Source of the DNA: Trachelipus rathkii
Lineage: Eukaryota > Arthropoda > Malacostraca > Isopoda > Trachelipodidae
Reading direction: 5' to 3'
DNA: 20,000 nucleotides
Assembly: GCA_015478945.1 (NCBI GenBank)
Contig: JABUQX010014767.1
Location: 1 to 20,000 of the forward strand
In this document: in pieces, positions 9,031 to 19,699 of the stretch
How positions within the stretch are numbered: position 1 is the first letter of the stretch
How the letters are laid out: each line of letters begins with the position of its first letter
Notes under the pieces: model-generated
Seen by the model: only the letters and a program-made list of their open reading frames with translations
Told to the model about the DNA's origin: nothing
Database searches by the model: none
Position numbers and translations under genes: made by a program

Positions 9031-9721
9031 AATGATTCTTGTCTATACTGGAAATTACCTTTTGACCTGGTATTAGGATTAAATTAGACCGTCTACAAAT
9101 AAGGCTTATCCTAAATTTAGGCCTAATTTAGGCTAACGTAGGTTATTGCCACCACATTTTACAGAAAAAGGTCAGTTTGAATATATTTTTGACCTGGAAA
9201 TTGCTTTAAATCGCCCGGATACAAAAGATTATCCTATCATGACACATTTTTACAGAGAGATGGTCAGTTTTCGTATCTGTAAGGAGTGCGGGTTGTTGTG
9301 TTTTTCTCGTGATGGATTGTCAGTACATATATAATAATAATAATAATAAAAAACCGAAGATTTAAAAACTTTGAAAATATTTTTAGTTAACATCGAGTGA
9401 ATAATATAAAAGTAAAAGTGAATAATTGTTATTTTAAATAAAACACTTAGAATGACTTTAATAAAATACATGTTATGTTAGCAAGAACGAACTTATTTTT
9501 GTTATTTTTAATACTTATTACATGGCTAAAGATGATGTAAAGCAGTACGTCAATAAACAAAACGTGCATAGCTTGATGTAGAGGGGTGCTAGGGGTTGAT
9601 CTTACTGATTTACTGATTTTATTGCCTTAAGTTACGTAAAATATATGTTTTTTAATAATTTCATAAAATTTTTAGTAAAAGTTATTTTAAAAACTTGATA
9701 GTTATAAAAAATAATAATAAC
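9031..9721. repeat. Foldback spacer, first ~690-bp unit
   Basis: Starts AATGATTCTTGTCTATACTGG and matches 9722-10425 over its whole length with indels. Inside the unit a ~110-bp subrepeat occurs twice (TTTTGACCTGG...TTTAGGCCTAA...CATTTTACAGA...GGTCAGTTTGA). The unit ends with AT-rich DNA containing TACATGTTATGTTAGCA and GATGATGTAAAGCAGTA. Confidence 0.85.
9146..9334 (+). pseudogene. Remnant ORF with zinc-finger-like C terminus
   Basis: A 62-codon open frame with no ATG at its upstream end (it follows a TAA and its first usable codon is TTG) inside the spacer unit. Its first ~20 residues (PHFTEKGQFEYIFDLE) recur in weaker form as FYREMVSFRICKEC, so it mirrors the ~110-bp DNA subrepeat. It ends CKECGLLCFSRDGLSVH, which fits CX2CX12H of a C2H2-type finger with the last His missing or lost. 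The second unit holds the same frame with stops and CKEW in place of CKEC. This suggests decay of a protein built of ~35-40-residue repeats plus a finger. I cannot name the protein. It is the only protein-like signal inside the foldback element. Confidence 0.4.
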
Positions 9722-10425
9722 AATGATTCTGGTCTATACTGGAATATTTTGACCTGGGATTAGGCTTAAATCAGCATGGGATACAAAAAGGCTTTATCTA
9801 AATTTAGGCCTAACGTAGTTATTGAACCACATTTTACAGAGAAAGGTCAGTTTGAAATATATTTTTGACCTGGATTAGGCTAAATCGCCCCGGGCTACAA
9901 AAGGATTATCCTAATTTAGACCTAAAGTAGTTATTTCAATACATTTTACAGAGAGAGGTCAGTTTCGTATCTGTAAGGAGTGGGGGTTGTTGTGTTTTCT
10001 CGGTGTGGATTGTCAATTACATAGATAATAATAATTCAATAATAAAGAAATCGAAATTATTTAAAAAACTTTGAAATATTTTAGTTAACATCGAGCGAAT
10101 AATATAAAGGTAGTGAATAATTGTTATTTTTAAATCAGAACTTAGAAAGATTTTAACAAATACATGTTATGTTAGCAGAGAAGAACTTATTTTGTATTTT
10201 TATACTTATTACATGGTAAAAGATGATGTAAAGCAGTAAGTCCATAGAACAAAACGTGGCATAGCGCTGGTGTAGAGGGGTGCTAGGGCTGACCTTACTG
10301 ATTTTATACTGATTTATTGCTTTAAAGGTAACGTAAAATATATGTTTTTAATACAAATTTCATAAAATTTTAGTTAAAAGTTATTTTACAACTTGAACTA
10401 GTTATAAAAATTTATAAACAAAAAG
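9722..10425. repeat. Foldback spacer, second ~690-bp unit
   Basis: Direct copy of 9031-9721 starting AATGATTCTGGTCTATACTGG. The zinc-finger-like frame is broken here (about 9840-10015): CTGTAAGGAGTGGGG replaces the Cys codon, and stops and indels are present. Confidence 0.85.
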
Positions 10426-10469
10426 TATAACAAGTTAATAATAAATTCTTTGTTCAAAGATAATATTGA

Positions 10470-10580
10470 TTTATTATAGAAGTTTTAAGAACTTTGAAAT
10501 AATTTTAGTATATTGAATGAGGTAATATAAATGTACGTGTTAAATTAAAAACTAAATTGTTAAAAATTAATGAAGCTTTA
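10470..10580. repeat. Partial third copy of spacer unit
   Basis: AACTTTGAAATAATTTTAG (from about 10490), then TATTGAATGAGGTAATATAA, resembles the middle of both spacer units (AACTTTGAAATATTTTAG, then CATCGAGCGAATAATATAAA). It is a truncated third copy beside the right arm. Confidence 0.5.
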
Positions 10581-10589
10581 TATGTGGTA

Positions 10590-11002
10590 AGTGAGTGTGG
10601 CGTGTGTGTGTGTGTGCTAAGCTAAATCTGTGGTGTGAGTGTAAGTAATCTGTGTGTGTAAGTAATCTGTGTGTTGTAAGTAAAATCTGTGTGTGGTCAA
10701 GTAAATCTGTTGTGGAGTCGTAAAGTAATCTGTGTTGAGTGTAAGTAATCTGCGTGTGTAAGTAAATCTGTGTGTGAGTGTAAGTAAATCTGTGTGTGTG
10801 TGTGTGTGTGGTGTAAGTGTAAATGTAAGTGTTTATGGGTAATTACAGTGTATAGTGAATGTGTGTATTAAGTGTAAGTGTGTCCGCGTGTGTGTATAAG
10901 TGTAAATGTAAGTGTCTATGGTTAAATGTAAGTGTCATAGTGAATGTGTGTATAAGTGTCATGAGTGAATGTGTGTATAAGTGTCATAGTGAATGTGTGT
11001 AT

Positions 11003-11045
<43 letters not shown>

Positions 11046-11046
11046 T
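10590..11046. repeat. (GT)n and degenerate GTGTAAGTAAATCT repeats, right arm
   Basis: Degenerate GTAAGTAAATCTGTGTGTG units, then GAATGTGTGTATAAGTGTCA units and a pure GT run near 11005-11039. Inverse of 8462-8790. The plus-strand frame 10859-11170 (Cys/Val-rich) is a translated microsatellite. Confidence 0.88.
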
Positions 11047-11189
11047 TCTAAATAATAATAACAATAGGCATGAAGTAAATAACACTAAGTATAATAATAA
11101 AAATAAAAATAAAATAATAAAAATAAATAAAAATAATAATAAAATAAATAAAATAAATAAAAAGTATTAAAACAAAATAAAAAACATAA

Positions 11190-11960
11190 TGTTAATAAAT
11201 ATATGAGTTAAAGCAGTAAAACATATGAGTTAAAGCAGTAAAACATGTGAGTTAAAGCAGTAAAACATGAGTTAAAGCAGTAAAACATGAGTTAAAACAG
11301 TAAAGCAGTAAAACAAAAGCATACTAATCCCCCCCTTGGTGTTAGGTCACACCTCTATTGATTTACTGATTTACTGTTTTAAGGTATGTAATGTTAATAA
11401 ATATATGAGTTAAAGCAGTAAAACATATGAGTTAAAACAGTAAAGCAGAAAGTTAAAGCAGTAAAGCAGAAAGTTAAAGCAGTAAAGCAGAAAGTTAAAG
11501 CAGTAAAGCAGTAAAACAAAAGCAGTAAAGCAGTAAAACAAAAGCATACTAATCCCTTAGGTGTTAGGTAACACCTCTATTGATTTACTGATTTACTGCT
11601 TTAAGGTATGTAATGTATGTGAGTTAAAGCAGTAAAGCAGAAAGTTAAAGCAGTAAAGCAGAAAGTTAAAGCAGTAAAGCAGAAAGTTAAAGCAGTAAAG
11701 CAGTAAAACAAAAGCATACTAATCCCTTAGGTGTTAGGTAACACCTCTATTGATTTACTGATTTACTGCTTTAAGGTATGTAATGTATGTGCGGATTTAA
11801 AGCAGTAAAGCAGTGAGGTTAAAGCAGTAAAACATGAGTTAAACAGTAAAGCAGTAAAACAAAAAAAGCATACTAATCCCTTGGTGTTAGGTAAACACTC
11901 TATTGATATCTGATTTACATGTTTAAGGTAATATGTTAATAAATATGTGAGTTAAAGCAG
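11190..11960. repeat. Higher-order array of GTTAAAGCAGTAAA repeat, right arm
   Basis: Inverse of the array at 7498-8310. Four higher-order units each contain the junction CATACTAATCCC...GGTGTTAGGTAACACC (near 11318, 11543, 11716 and 11870). The second and third units here are almost identical to each other, unlike the more divergent left-arm units. Confidence 0.9.
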
Positions 11961-12059
11961 TAAAATAAAATGTTTATATATCAGACACTCTGGATTTTTT
12001 CTTCTTACATACAATTTTTAAAAATTTATAAATTAAAAGTATTAAGTAGGGGTGGCGGA

Positions 12060-12189
12060 TAATATATATATTTATATATATATATATATAATATATATAA
12101 TATATATATATATAATATATATAATATATATATATATATATATTATTGATATATTATATATATATATATATAATATATATTATATATAG
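12060..12189. repeat. (AT)n microsatellite inside right arm
   Basis: Counterpart of 7273-7405, about the same length, with similar TTA and TTGATA interruptions. Confidence 0.93.
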
Positions 12190-12356
12190 GCTATAATGGT
12201 AGAAAAAAATACTAATCATAGTAGGAGAGGAAGATCTAGCAATTGTAATATACCCAATCGATTCCTCATCTCCTTATAACCTAGGGGTGACACCCATATT
12301 AGGCTATTGGCGGGCTCAGGGGAGGCTAGAAAAGGCTTTGAAAAAAGTGGCAACTC

Positions 12357-12668
12357 AGTTGGCACTATGTGGAACTCACTTGGCACTATGTGGCACTCAC
12401 TTGCACTCATTGGCACTCACTTGGCACTCATTGGCACTCAATTGGCACTCACTTGGCACTCACCTGGCAGTCATCTAATACTCATAGAACACTCATAGAC
12501 AGCTAATTAGAATCATGCTAGTCTAGATACTTCTTACGGTGGTTGGAACCATCAAAGTTGAACCATCAAATAAAATCTGAGTCATCAAAGTTGAATCATC
12601 AAAGATGAGATCCCAACAAAGATGACGTCATCCAAAGTTGAGCCATAAAGTTGAGCCATCAAAGTTGT
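12357..12668. repeat. TTGGCACTCA and ATCAAAGTTGA repeats, right arm
   Basis: About a dozen TTGGCACTCA/CTATGTGG units, then copies of CCATCAAAGTTGA, inverse of 6785-7090. The LALIGTH/LALTWHS frames (12287-12498) are repeat translation only. Confidence 0.85.
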
Positions 12669-13012
12669 AGGGTTAGGTGTAGGCTAGGTATAGGTGCACG
12701 CTAGTGAAATTGGCTGGGTGTAGTCAGGTGGTACGGTGTAGTGTGAAGGCTGGTGAGGCTAGGTGTAGTGTAGGCTAGGTGAAGGATGAGGTGTAAGGCT
12801 AAGTGTAGTGTGTAGGCTAGGTACACGGCTGGGGTGGAATTCTAGTGGTGTAGGTTGTAGGCTAGATGAAGGCTGAGTGGAATCCTAGTTAGGTGTAGGC
12901 TTAGGTGAAGTATGGGTGGAGCTAGTGCGGGTGTAGGCTAGGTAAGGATAGGTGTAGGCTGGGTGCAAGGCTATGTGGGGGCCAGGTGTAGGCTAGGAGT
13001 AGGTGTAGGCTA
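12660..13012. repeat. GTGTAGGCTAGG minisatellite, right arm
   Basis: Imperfect 12-bp repeat, inverse of 6288-6780. It ends in a short GT/CG run (13015-13043). Confidence 0.88.
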
Positions 13013-13175
13013 GGTGTGTGTGTGTGTGCGCGCGCCCGCGTGTGTAGATGTTACCGGAAATATCGAAAATATGGGCCTAAGCCCTAAATGAAGATCAAAA
13101 ATTACCGTGGGCAAAAATTAACCCATGGTCGAAAAAATTAGGGGGGCGCAAAATAGGGGGGGGGGCAATACGTAC

Positions 13176-13223
13176 GACGGAGGCTTCGCCTCCGTCTGGC
13201 GCAACCCTTCTTCGAAGGGTTGC
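13176..13223. repeat. Paired perfect hairpins, right arm
   Basis: GACGGAGGC/GCCTCCGTC with loop TTC (13176-13196), then GCAACCCTT/AAGGGTTGC around CTTCG (13201-13223). It is the inverse of 6050-6097, with both stems unbroken. Confidence 0.85.
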
Positions 13224-13254
13224 AAAAATTAGGGTTGCCACGAAAAAATCAGGG

Positions 13255-13740
13255 ATGCCGAAAAAATTAGGGTTCTCAAAACATTATGGGTTCTCAAAAT
13301 TTGGGTTCTCAAAAAATTTGGGTTCTCAAAAAATTTGGGTTCTCAAAAAATTTGGGTTCTCAAAAAATTTGGGTTCTCAAAAAATTTGGGTTCTCAAAAA
13401 ATCCGGTTTCAAAAATCCGGGTTCTCAAAAAAAATCCGGGTTCTCAAAACAAATAGGGTTCTCAAAAAATTTGGGTTTCAAAAATTTGGTTCTCAAAAAA
13501 TTTTGGGTTCTCAAAAAATTGATTGGGTTCTCAAAAAATCCGGGTTCTCAAAAAAATCCGGGTTCTCAAAAAAATAGGGGTTTCTCAAAAAATTTGGGTT
13601 TTCAAAAAATTGGGTTCTCAAAAAATTTTGGTTCTCTCCAAAAAATTTGGGTCTCAAAAAATTTGGTTCTCAAAAAATCCGGGTTCTCACAAAAAATCGA
13701 GTTCTCAAATTTCGGGTTCTCAAAATCCGGGTTCTTCAAA
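13255..13740. repeat. 18-bp tandem repeat GGGTTCTCAAAAAATTTG, right arm
   Basis: About 26 units, inverse of 5618-6010, with the same TTTG, TCCG and TAG variants. All three plus frames stay open for long distances (13255-13885) because the unit is 18 bp and stop-free. The products are the same GSQK/VLKK/FSKN pattern and are not genes. Confidence 0.92.
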
Positions 13741-13874
13741 AACAAGGTCAAGGCCCAACCAAAAAGTTAAGGTAAAAAATTCAGGTTGCCCAAAAAAGGT
13801 CAAGGTCAAAAAGGGTCAGCGGTCAAAAAAAAGGTCAAAAAGGCGCGGTATTTTCGTGCAAAAGGTTGTATCCC

Positions 13875-13886
13875 ATCATTTTTAAT
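13875..13886. other. Probable target-site duplication, right copy
   Basis: ATCATTTTTAAT lies directly after the CCC end of the foldback element. It differs by one base from 5387-5398 and is followed by GTTATCAAAA, exactly as the empty site at 17510-17531 continues. Confidence 0.65.
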
Positions 13887-14461
13887 GTTATCAAAAGCTT
13901 TAGATAGCTTCAGGTTCTGAAAACAGTTGCAAGTTCATTCCCTTCACGTCAGCGTCGTTCAGGCTTTATTGTAGGCGCGCAAAGGTGCCCGTGCTCAGTT
14001 TTCCTGAAATCTTAAACGCTACGGTATGAGATTTTCGGTTGCCTTATTTTCTCCATCTTCCACTGTCTTATCATTTGAAATAAGAAAATTACTTAATATT
14101 ACACTATAAAAAAAATTATATAATTGGCATGCAAAAAAATTCTAAAATTTCATACAATATATATATATATATATAAGGTAATAAGATAGATAAGAAAGGT
14201 GTACTAGATAAGATAGGTATAGAGATAATAAATCATTAATTAAAGTTTTTCCTATCTATGGGTTTTATAATCCCTTTAACCATATATATATATCTAGATA
14301 ACCTTTCAATAATTTGTAAACAGCAATATGATTATTGTTAAATCTCTGTACAGAAAACTACCGGCATTATATTTTGTAATTATATTATCACATGTCCATT
14401 ATATTGGCATGCCATGTCTTGTTATCAACATTATTAGGTCATTTAGTTTGTTTCCAACATC

Positions 14462-14498
<37 letters not shown>

Positions 14499-15160
14499 TT
14501 TTATTATTATTATTATTTTATTATATTATTATTATTATTAATTATTATATTATTATTATTATTGTTATTTTGTTAATATCATCTTGGATTGAATGAAACG
14601 CTTATTACTACGTTTTCGTTGAACCTTTCTCGACCGCTATTGGGTCATCTCTCCTAGTTTTCCGAATCTCGTATGTGAGCGGAGGCGGGAGTTGATAGTT
14701 ACTTTCCCCTCGGGGGTATAAAGGGAGTTTTCCGGGTACCAGATTTTTGAAGAGGTAGTCTGCAATGCGGACAAGTGTATTGTGTATAGACACACTCGGC
14801 TATTTTATATAAATTCCTTTCCATAGATGTTTGAATTTCTGTTAGCAAAATTTGTTTAGCAAAATTGGATGTTTTTTTAAGGAGTATTAAATCTTGTGGC
14901 TAATACCTCTTTTACACCGTGTATAAAATCGCTAGGCACTTCATCTTTTACATTCCTCCTTTAAAGACGTCATGAATCCTTTGTTTGAGGGTAGGTAAAT
15001 AAGACATCTCTATGGTGTTTATTAGTTCTTCAAATGCGTTTGTTTTAAGTGGGTAATGAATTGAAAGCAACAAGCGATTAGGTAGAATAGGAGCTAATAA
15101 TTTCACTTTCTCTATCCCATCATTTATTTTGTAAAGTCTAAAAATGACGTTTATCACAGC
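13887..15160. repeat. Dispersed repeat copy 1, right half
   Basis: Continues the repeat interrupted at 5398. Matches 17522 onward: GTTATCAAAAGCTTTAGATA, then TGCAAGTTCATTCCC, GGCGCGCAA and ATTACTTAATATTACACTAT. Between about 14115 and 14325 it diverges from copy 2, with an AT-rich local sequence not present there. The match resumes at CTCTGTACAGAA (14343) and continues through the ATT microsatellite and the gag relic. Confidence 0.85.
14463..14572. repeat. (ATT)n microsatellite, copy 1
   Basis: About 110 bp of interrupted ATT repeats at the same place where copy 2 has ~370 bp of ATT plus 116 bp of TTC. The difference shows strong expansion in copy 2 or contraction here. Confidence 0.92.
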
Positions 15161-15441
15161 TAGCCAGGTGGTCACGTCAGAGGAATTGAAAGATGGCAGT
15201 TGGTTTGAGCACAAAGTATTCGTTTTGTTTTGCCGTGCTTTGGCCTCAGTCGCTGATTTGGAAGTCGATGACTTTTGTGAGTCGAATAGGTCTCCTGAGC
15301 AGGAGGAGTGGAAGTCTTCTTCAATGGGGGAGAGAGTAGGCTGTGGGGTAAGTGACTTTCTATTCCCTTTCGCCTTTGGAGGGGAAGCTTTCGCTCGACT
15401 CGCCTTGAGTCGCTGAGAGAGTTTTTTTTAGTTGTAACCAT
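14600..15441 (-). pseudogene. gag: Retrotransposon gag relic, copy 1
   Basis: Minus-strand gag-like gene of a Gypsy-type LTR retrotransposon. Key parts in order: an ATG at 15441 followed by a Lys-rich N terminus; QLPSFNSSDVTTWLAVI (the LPxF...W core start, about 15210-15160); a block with [14 protein letters not shown] and [18 protein letters not shown] (about 15090-14965); then LVRIADYLFKNL (about 14780-14745), the usual helix near the gag C terminus. The ATG is out of frame with the core: a run of eight T on the plus strand (15422-15429) puts it one base off, so a one-base loss is the simplest reading. A further frame change and a stop lie around 14810-14940. No protease, reverse transcriptase or integrase follows downstream, where the element passes into the ATT tract. 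The 15172-15441 frame is the out-of-frame extension of the ATG. Assignment to gag is good, to a clade is not possible. Confidence 0.75.
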
Positions 15442-15848
15442 AGTTTTTAGCTATAACAAAGAGACTTTGTTTTAAGTTTTGAGTCAATTTTAAGCCTTAA
15501 AAAGTTCGTTAGGAAATTTAGGCGTTTGTGCCGCTCTTTCAAATTTTGTGCCGGTTCTACTATAACGGCTTTTTCTCTTTTTCACAGTTTACTGTTTTTC
15601 TTTTAGATTTTTTTTCCTAAGTTTATTCTTCACGTTCACAGTAGAAATTGTTTTTGACAATAATTTTGAAACACTTTTTATTTATTTTAATTACGATTTA
15701 TTGTCACAAATCACTTTTTGTTTTTAGCACAGTTAATATTCACCACACTGATTTTTATCACTAATACGATTGATTACACTTTTTATTAATAGAAATATTT
15801 AGGCCCTATTCAGAAGGTAGAGATTTCTCTAAAGTGTCAATCAAAAGG
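15442..15848 (-). other. Probable retrotransposon leader between LTR and gag
   Basis: AT-rich sequence without open frames between the candidate primer-binding site and the gag ATG. About 400 bp is a normal length for a 5' leader. This role is inferred from position only. Confidence 0.4.
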
Positions 15849-15866
15849 TCACTCTCGGGGACGCCA
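15849..15866 (-). promoter_or_regulatory. Candidate tRNA primer-binding site
   Basis: On the minus strand TGGCGTCCCCGAGAGTGA, starting TGG as expected for the complement of a tRNA CCA end, lies seven bases downstream of a possible LTR end (TCA at 15876-15874) and ~425 bp upstream of the gag ATG. I cannot match it to a particular tRNA. Confidence 0.4.
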
Positions 15867-15873
15867 GAAAGTA

Positions 15874-16136
15874 TGAGCCGAGATACTCAGGCTACTTAAT
15901 TAATAGTAATCAATCAAGCGTGATAATGAAAAATGTGGCACTTTAGTTTTTATTAACAATGAAATATTAAATATTATTTATAAAGACACCCGACACAAAT
16001 CTTAAATGCGCCCTCTCTTCAACGAGGTAATTTTACAAGTCCCTGATTCAGTTTGACTCTCGTCCCGTTTTTGTCCCCGGTCATTACAATTCAAATTTGG
16101 CACCTCCCATTTGTGGGGTGCAGGGAGTCTTTAACA
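15874..16136 (-). repeat. Candidate LTR (TG...CA, ~263 bp)
   Basis: Read on the minus strand it begins TGTTAAAGACTCCCTG and ends GGCTCA. It contains a TATA-like TTATAAATA (about 15980) and an AATAAA-type signal further on (about 15952). No second copy is in the window, so it is unproven. It is supported only by its position before the candidate primer-binding site and gag. Confidence 0.35.
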
Positions 16137-16137
16137 G

Positions 16138-16383
16138 TTTTTATACAAAAGCTCTCTTAGTAACCAGACTGCCATTCCAATGACTTTAACAAACTTTATA
16201 TGTGCGAATGGGGTATGTAAGTCAGCCCCTTACACAGGTGCACATCTCTCTATGGCATACATGCAGATGCCTTGCAAGCTAGTACCTAATGACCCTCACG
16301 ATATTATTGCATATTTTGGTGATTCTATTGCTGCAGGAGAAATGGATAACTCTATAATCATTCGTGAAGCGGATGATTATTAA
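16138..16383 (+). CDS. Unrecognised ~80-codon open frame, possibly an exon
   Basis: An open frame with ordinary amino-acid composition runs from a TAA/CTTTAACAG (a 3' splice-site-like sequence at 16130-16137) through an ATG at 16180 to TAA at 16381. It contains Cys residues (FICANGVC, MPCKL) and an acidic end (FGDSIAAGEMDNS, then EADDY). I do not recognise it. It sits between the candidate LTR and the start of the second dispersed repeat and is not duplicated elsewhere in the window. It may be a terminal exon, an unrelated transposon fragment or chance. Confidence 0.25.
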   Translation, partial: FLYKSSLSNQTAIPMTLTNFICANGVCKSAPYTGAHLSMAYMQMPCKLVPNDPHDIIAYFGDSIAAGEMDNSIIIREADDY

Positions 16384-17509
16384 CTTCCTTCATATCTCCC
16401 TTCACCCCCCTCCTTCTGATATTTATAACACATGCATAGTAAAGATGAAGGAAGACCAGAAACACTAGTGATAGTAATAGAAGAAAATTTCATAAATACT
16501 AGATGGTGACAATAATGACTATTTATCAATAAATACAATGTATTCCTCGTCATTTATTAACAATGTACCAGCATCTGTCCATTTTCTATCTTATTTCTCT
16601 TTTTTCGGTTTTTGGTAATTCTCATTCTTGCTTTCTTTCAAATCGGAATTTTAAACACAAGACAAGCGCTTCTTTCTTCTTTGTTGCCCTTCACAAAATC
16701 CTTTCCGGTATAGTATTAATTTGCTTTGGCAAAAAGGGAATGATTCAGCAAGTCCCCTATTTAAAATTCTTCCTTGTTGGAAAGAGAATGATATCCTTCT
16801 TTATTTTCTATGCGTGCTTTCATCCTCCATTATAGGGACTTTCTTCTCCCGTTTTTTTTCAGAGTTAAAAGGGCAGTCTTTCATGTGCTTCTCGAGTTTA
16901 AAAGTTCGTTACTATGAAATGTAGGATTCTGAAAGGTTTGTTTACAAGTCAACAGCTGTTTTCGTAATGTTATAGAGAGATTTCCTTCTCTCTCTTTTTT
17001 TTTTCTTTTTCGTCTCAAGGTTCGGTTCTGTGGAGCGAAATTTTATGGCTTTCCCGATGGGTTTTGCTACCATTCTTTTTTTTCCTTTATCTTTTATTTT
17101 TATTTTATTAATAAAATAACAAGAGGGCTACAAAAGTAGAAGTTATGAAAACGAAAGGAAAATTATTAATATTTCAAGCAATAATATTCTAATTTCTACA
17201 TGTTTGATTCTACGGCTTTATATCTATTATCAAAGAATTCTATACCTTTGTTACTAATCTCTTTTGATTTCCTTTTTTTTCTTTGTTTAAAATCGTTTAC
17301 GCTTACCCGACAACAATATACGCCTTTTAATTTCATTCTAAGGATTCTGGATTGACTTACAAATTTTAAATGTCATTGGACAGAGCATATTTTTGTCTCG
17401 TTCGCATGTAAATTACCTCATTCAGAAAAAAAAAATAATTTTATTAAGATTATATCAAGCAATTGTATGGAAATTGTTTCTATTATTGATTATTCTTTTA
17501 ATGATTCTC

Positions 17510-17521
17510 ATCATTATTAAT
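17510..17521. other. Empty insertion site for the foldback element
   Basis: ATCATTATTAAT occurs once here with copy-2 sequence continuous on both sides. In copy 1 it occurs twice, at 5387-5398 and (one mismatch) 13875-13886, flanking the foldback element. Confidence 0.75.
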
Positions 17522-17800
17522 GTTATCAAAACTTTGGATAGCTTCAGGTTTGAAAACATTTGCAAGTTCATTCCCTCCCATAGCGTCGTTCAGGCTTATT
17601 GTTGGCGCGCAAGATGCCCTGCTCAGTTTCTGAATCTTAAAAGGCAACGGTAGCAAATTTTGATTGCATTGCCTTCTCTACCTTCCACTATAACTTACGG
17701 GCTATATGTAAATTACTTAATATTACACTATTAAAAAACTATACTTCGCAGGCGAAAAAAATAAGGTATTATTTGCAACACGGAAGTTTATTTAATGTTA

Positions 17801-18412
<612 letters not shown>

Positions 18413-18416
<4 letters not shown>

Positions 18417-18528
18417 TCTTCTTCTTCTTCTTCTTCTTCTTCTTCTTCTTCTTCTTCTTCTTCTTCTTCTTCTTCTTCTTCTTCTTCTTCTTCTTCTTCT
18501 TCTTCTTCTTCTTCTTCTTCTTCTTCTT
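18413..18528. repeat. (TTC)n microsatellite, ~116 bp
   Basis: Uninterrupted TTC tract (GAA on the minus strand) joined directly to the ATT tract. It is a pure purine/pyrimidine strand asymmetry of a type able to form triplex DNA. It is absent from copy 1. Confidence 0.97.
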
Positions 18529-18559
18529 GAATTTGTTAATTCAATCTCAGGATTGAATG

Positions 18560-19597
<1,038 letters not shown>

Positions 19598-19699
19598 CTC
19601 CCTTCAAGGCGACATCACCAGGTGTCCAGCCTGTCCTATCCCTCGTTCTTAATAATTTGTAGGTGTTAAATATTGCATAATCGCAATTTTATTATTTAG

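Larger units (their letters stand above)
5406..13874. mobile_element. ~8.5 kb foldback element with satellite-built inverted arms
   Basis: Inserted into copy 1 of the dispersed repeat; copy 2 (16453-19145) lacks it and gives the empty site at 17510-17521. The left end reads GGGCTACAATTTTGCACG, and the reverse complement of the right end reads GGGATACAACCTTTTGCACG. The arms (5406-8797 and 10590-13874) are inverted copies with the same repeat families in mirrored order; a 1.8 kb spacer separates them. Long inverted arms made of tandem repeats are the hallmark of foldback elements (FB in Drosophila, allied with MULE/NOF). No MULE, hAT or other transposase is visible inside, so it would be non-autonomous. 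The class is inferred from termini and architecture only; the insertion itself is directly shown. Confidence 0.8.
10590..13874. repeat. Foldback element, right inverted arm
   Basis: Inverted counterpart of 5406-8797. Order from inside out: GT repeats (10590-11046), AT-rich DNA (11047-11190), AGTTAAAGCAGTAAA repeats (11190-11960), an ATCAGACACTCTGGATTTTT segment (11975-12050), AT tract (12060-12189), segment with CCTTATAACCTAGG (12195-12330), TTGGCACTCA repeats (12357-12470), ATCAAAGTTGA repeats (12545-12668), GTGTAGGCTAGG repeats (12660-13012), hairpins (13176-13223), GGGTTCTCAAAAAA repeats (13255-13740), GGTCAAGGTC repeats (13738-13855) and the GGG terminus (13850-13874). Confidence 0.85.

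Noticed and set aside
5406..13874. Maverick/Polinton or Helitron identity for the large element
   Set aside because: No polymerase, integrase, ATPase, protease or Rep/helicase segment is visible, and the arms are satellites rather than unique inverted repeats.
14700..14780. TATA-like GGTATAAAGGGAG followed by a possible initiator, suggesting an LTR promoter
   Set aside because: It lies within the gag coding relic on the other strand (KLPLYPRGE-type residues), and the matching place in copy 2 also fits coding sequence.
16563..16924. Plus-strand ORFs in copy 2 of the dispersed repeat, with hydrophobic stretches
   Set aside because: The frame is not kept in the first copy (4430-4760), where indels and stops break it, and the composition follows T-rich DNA.
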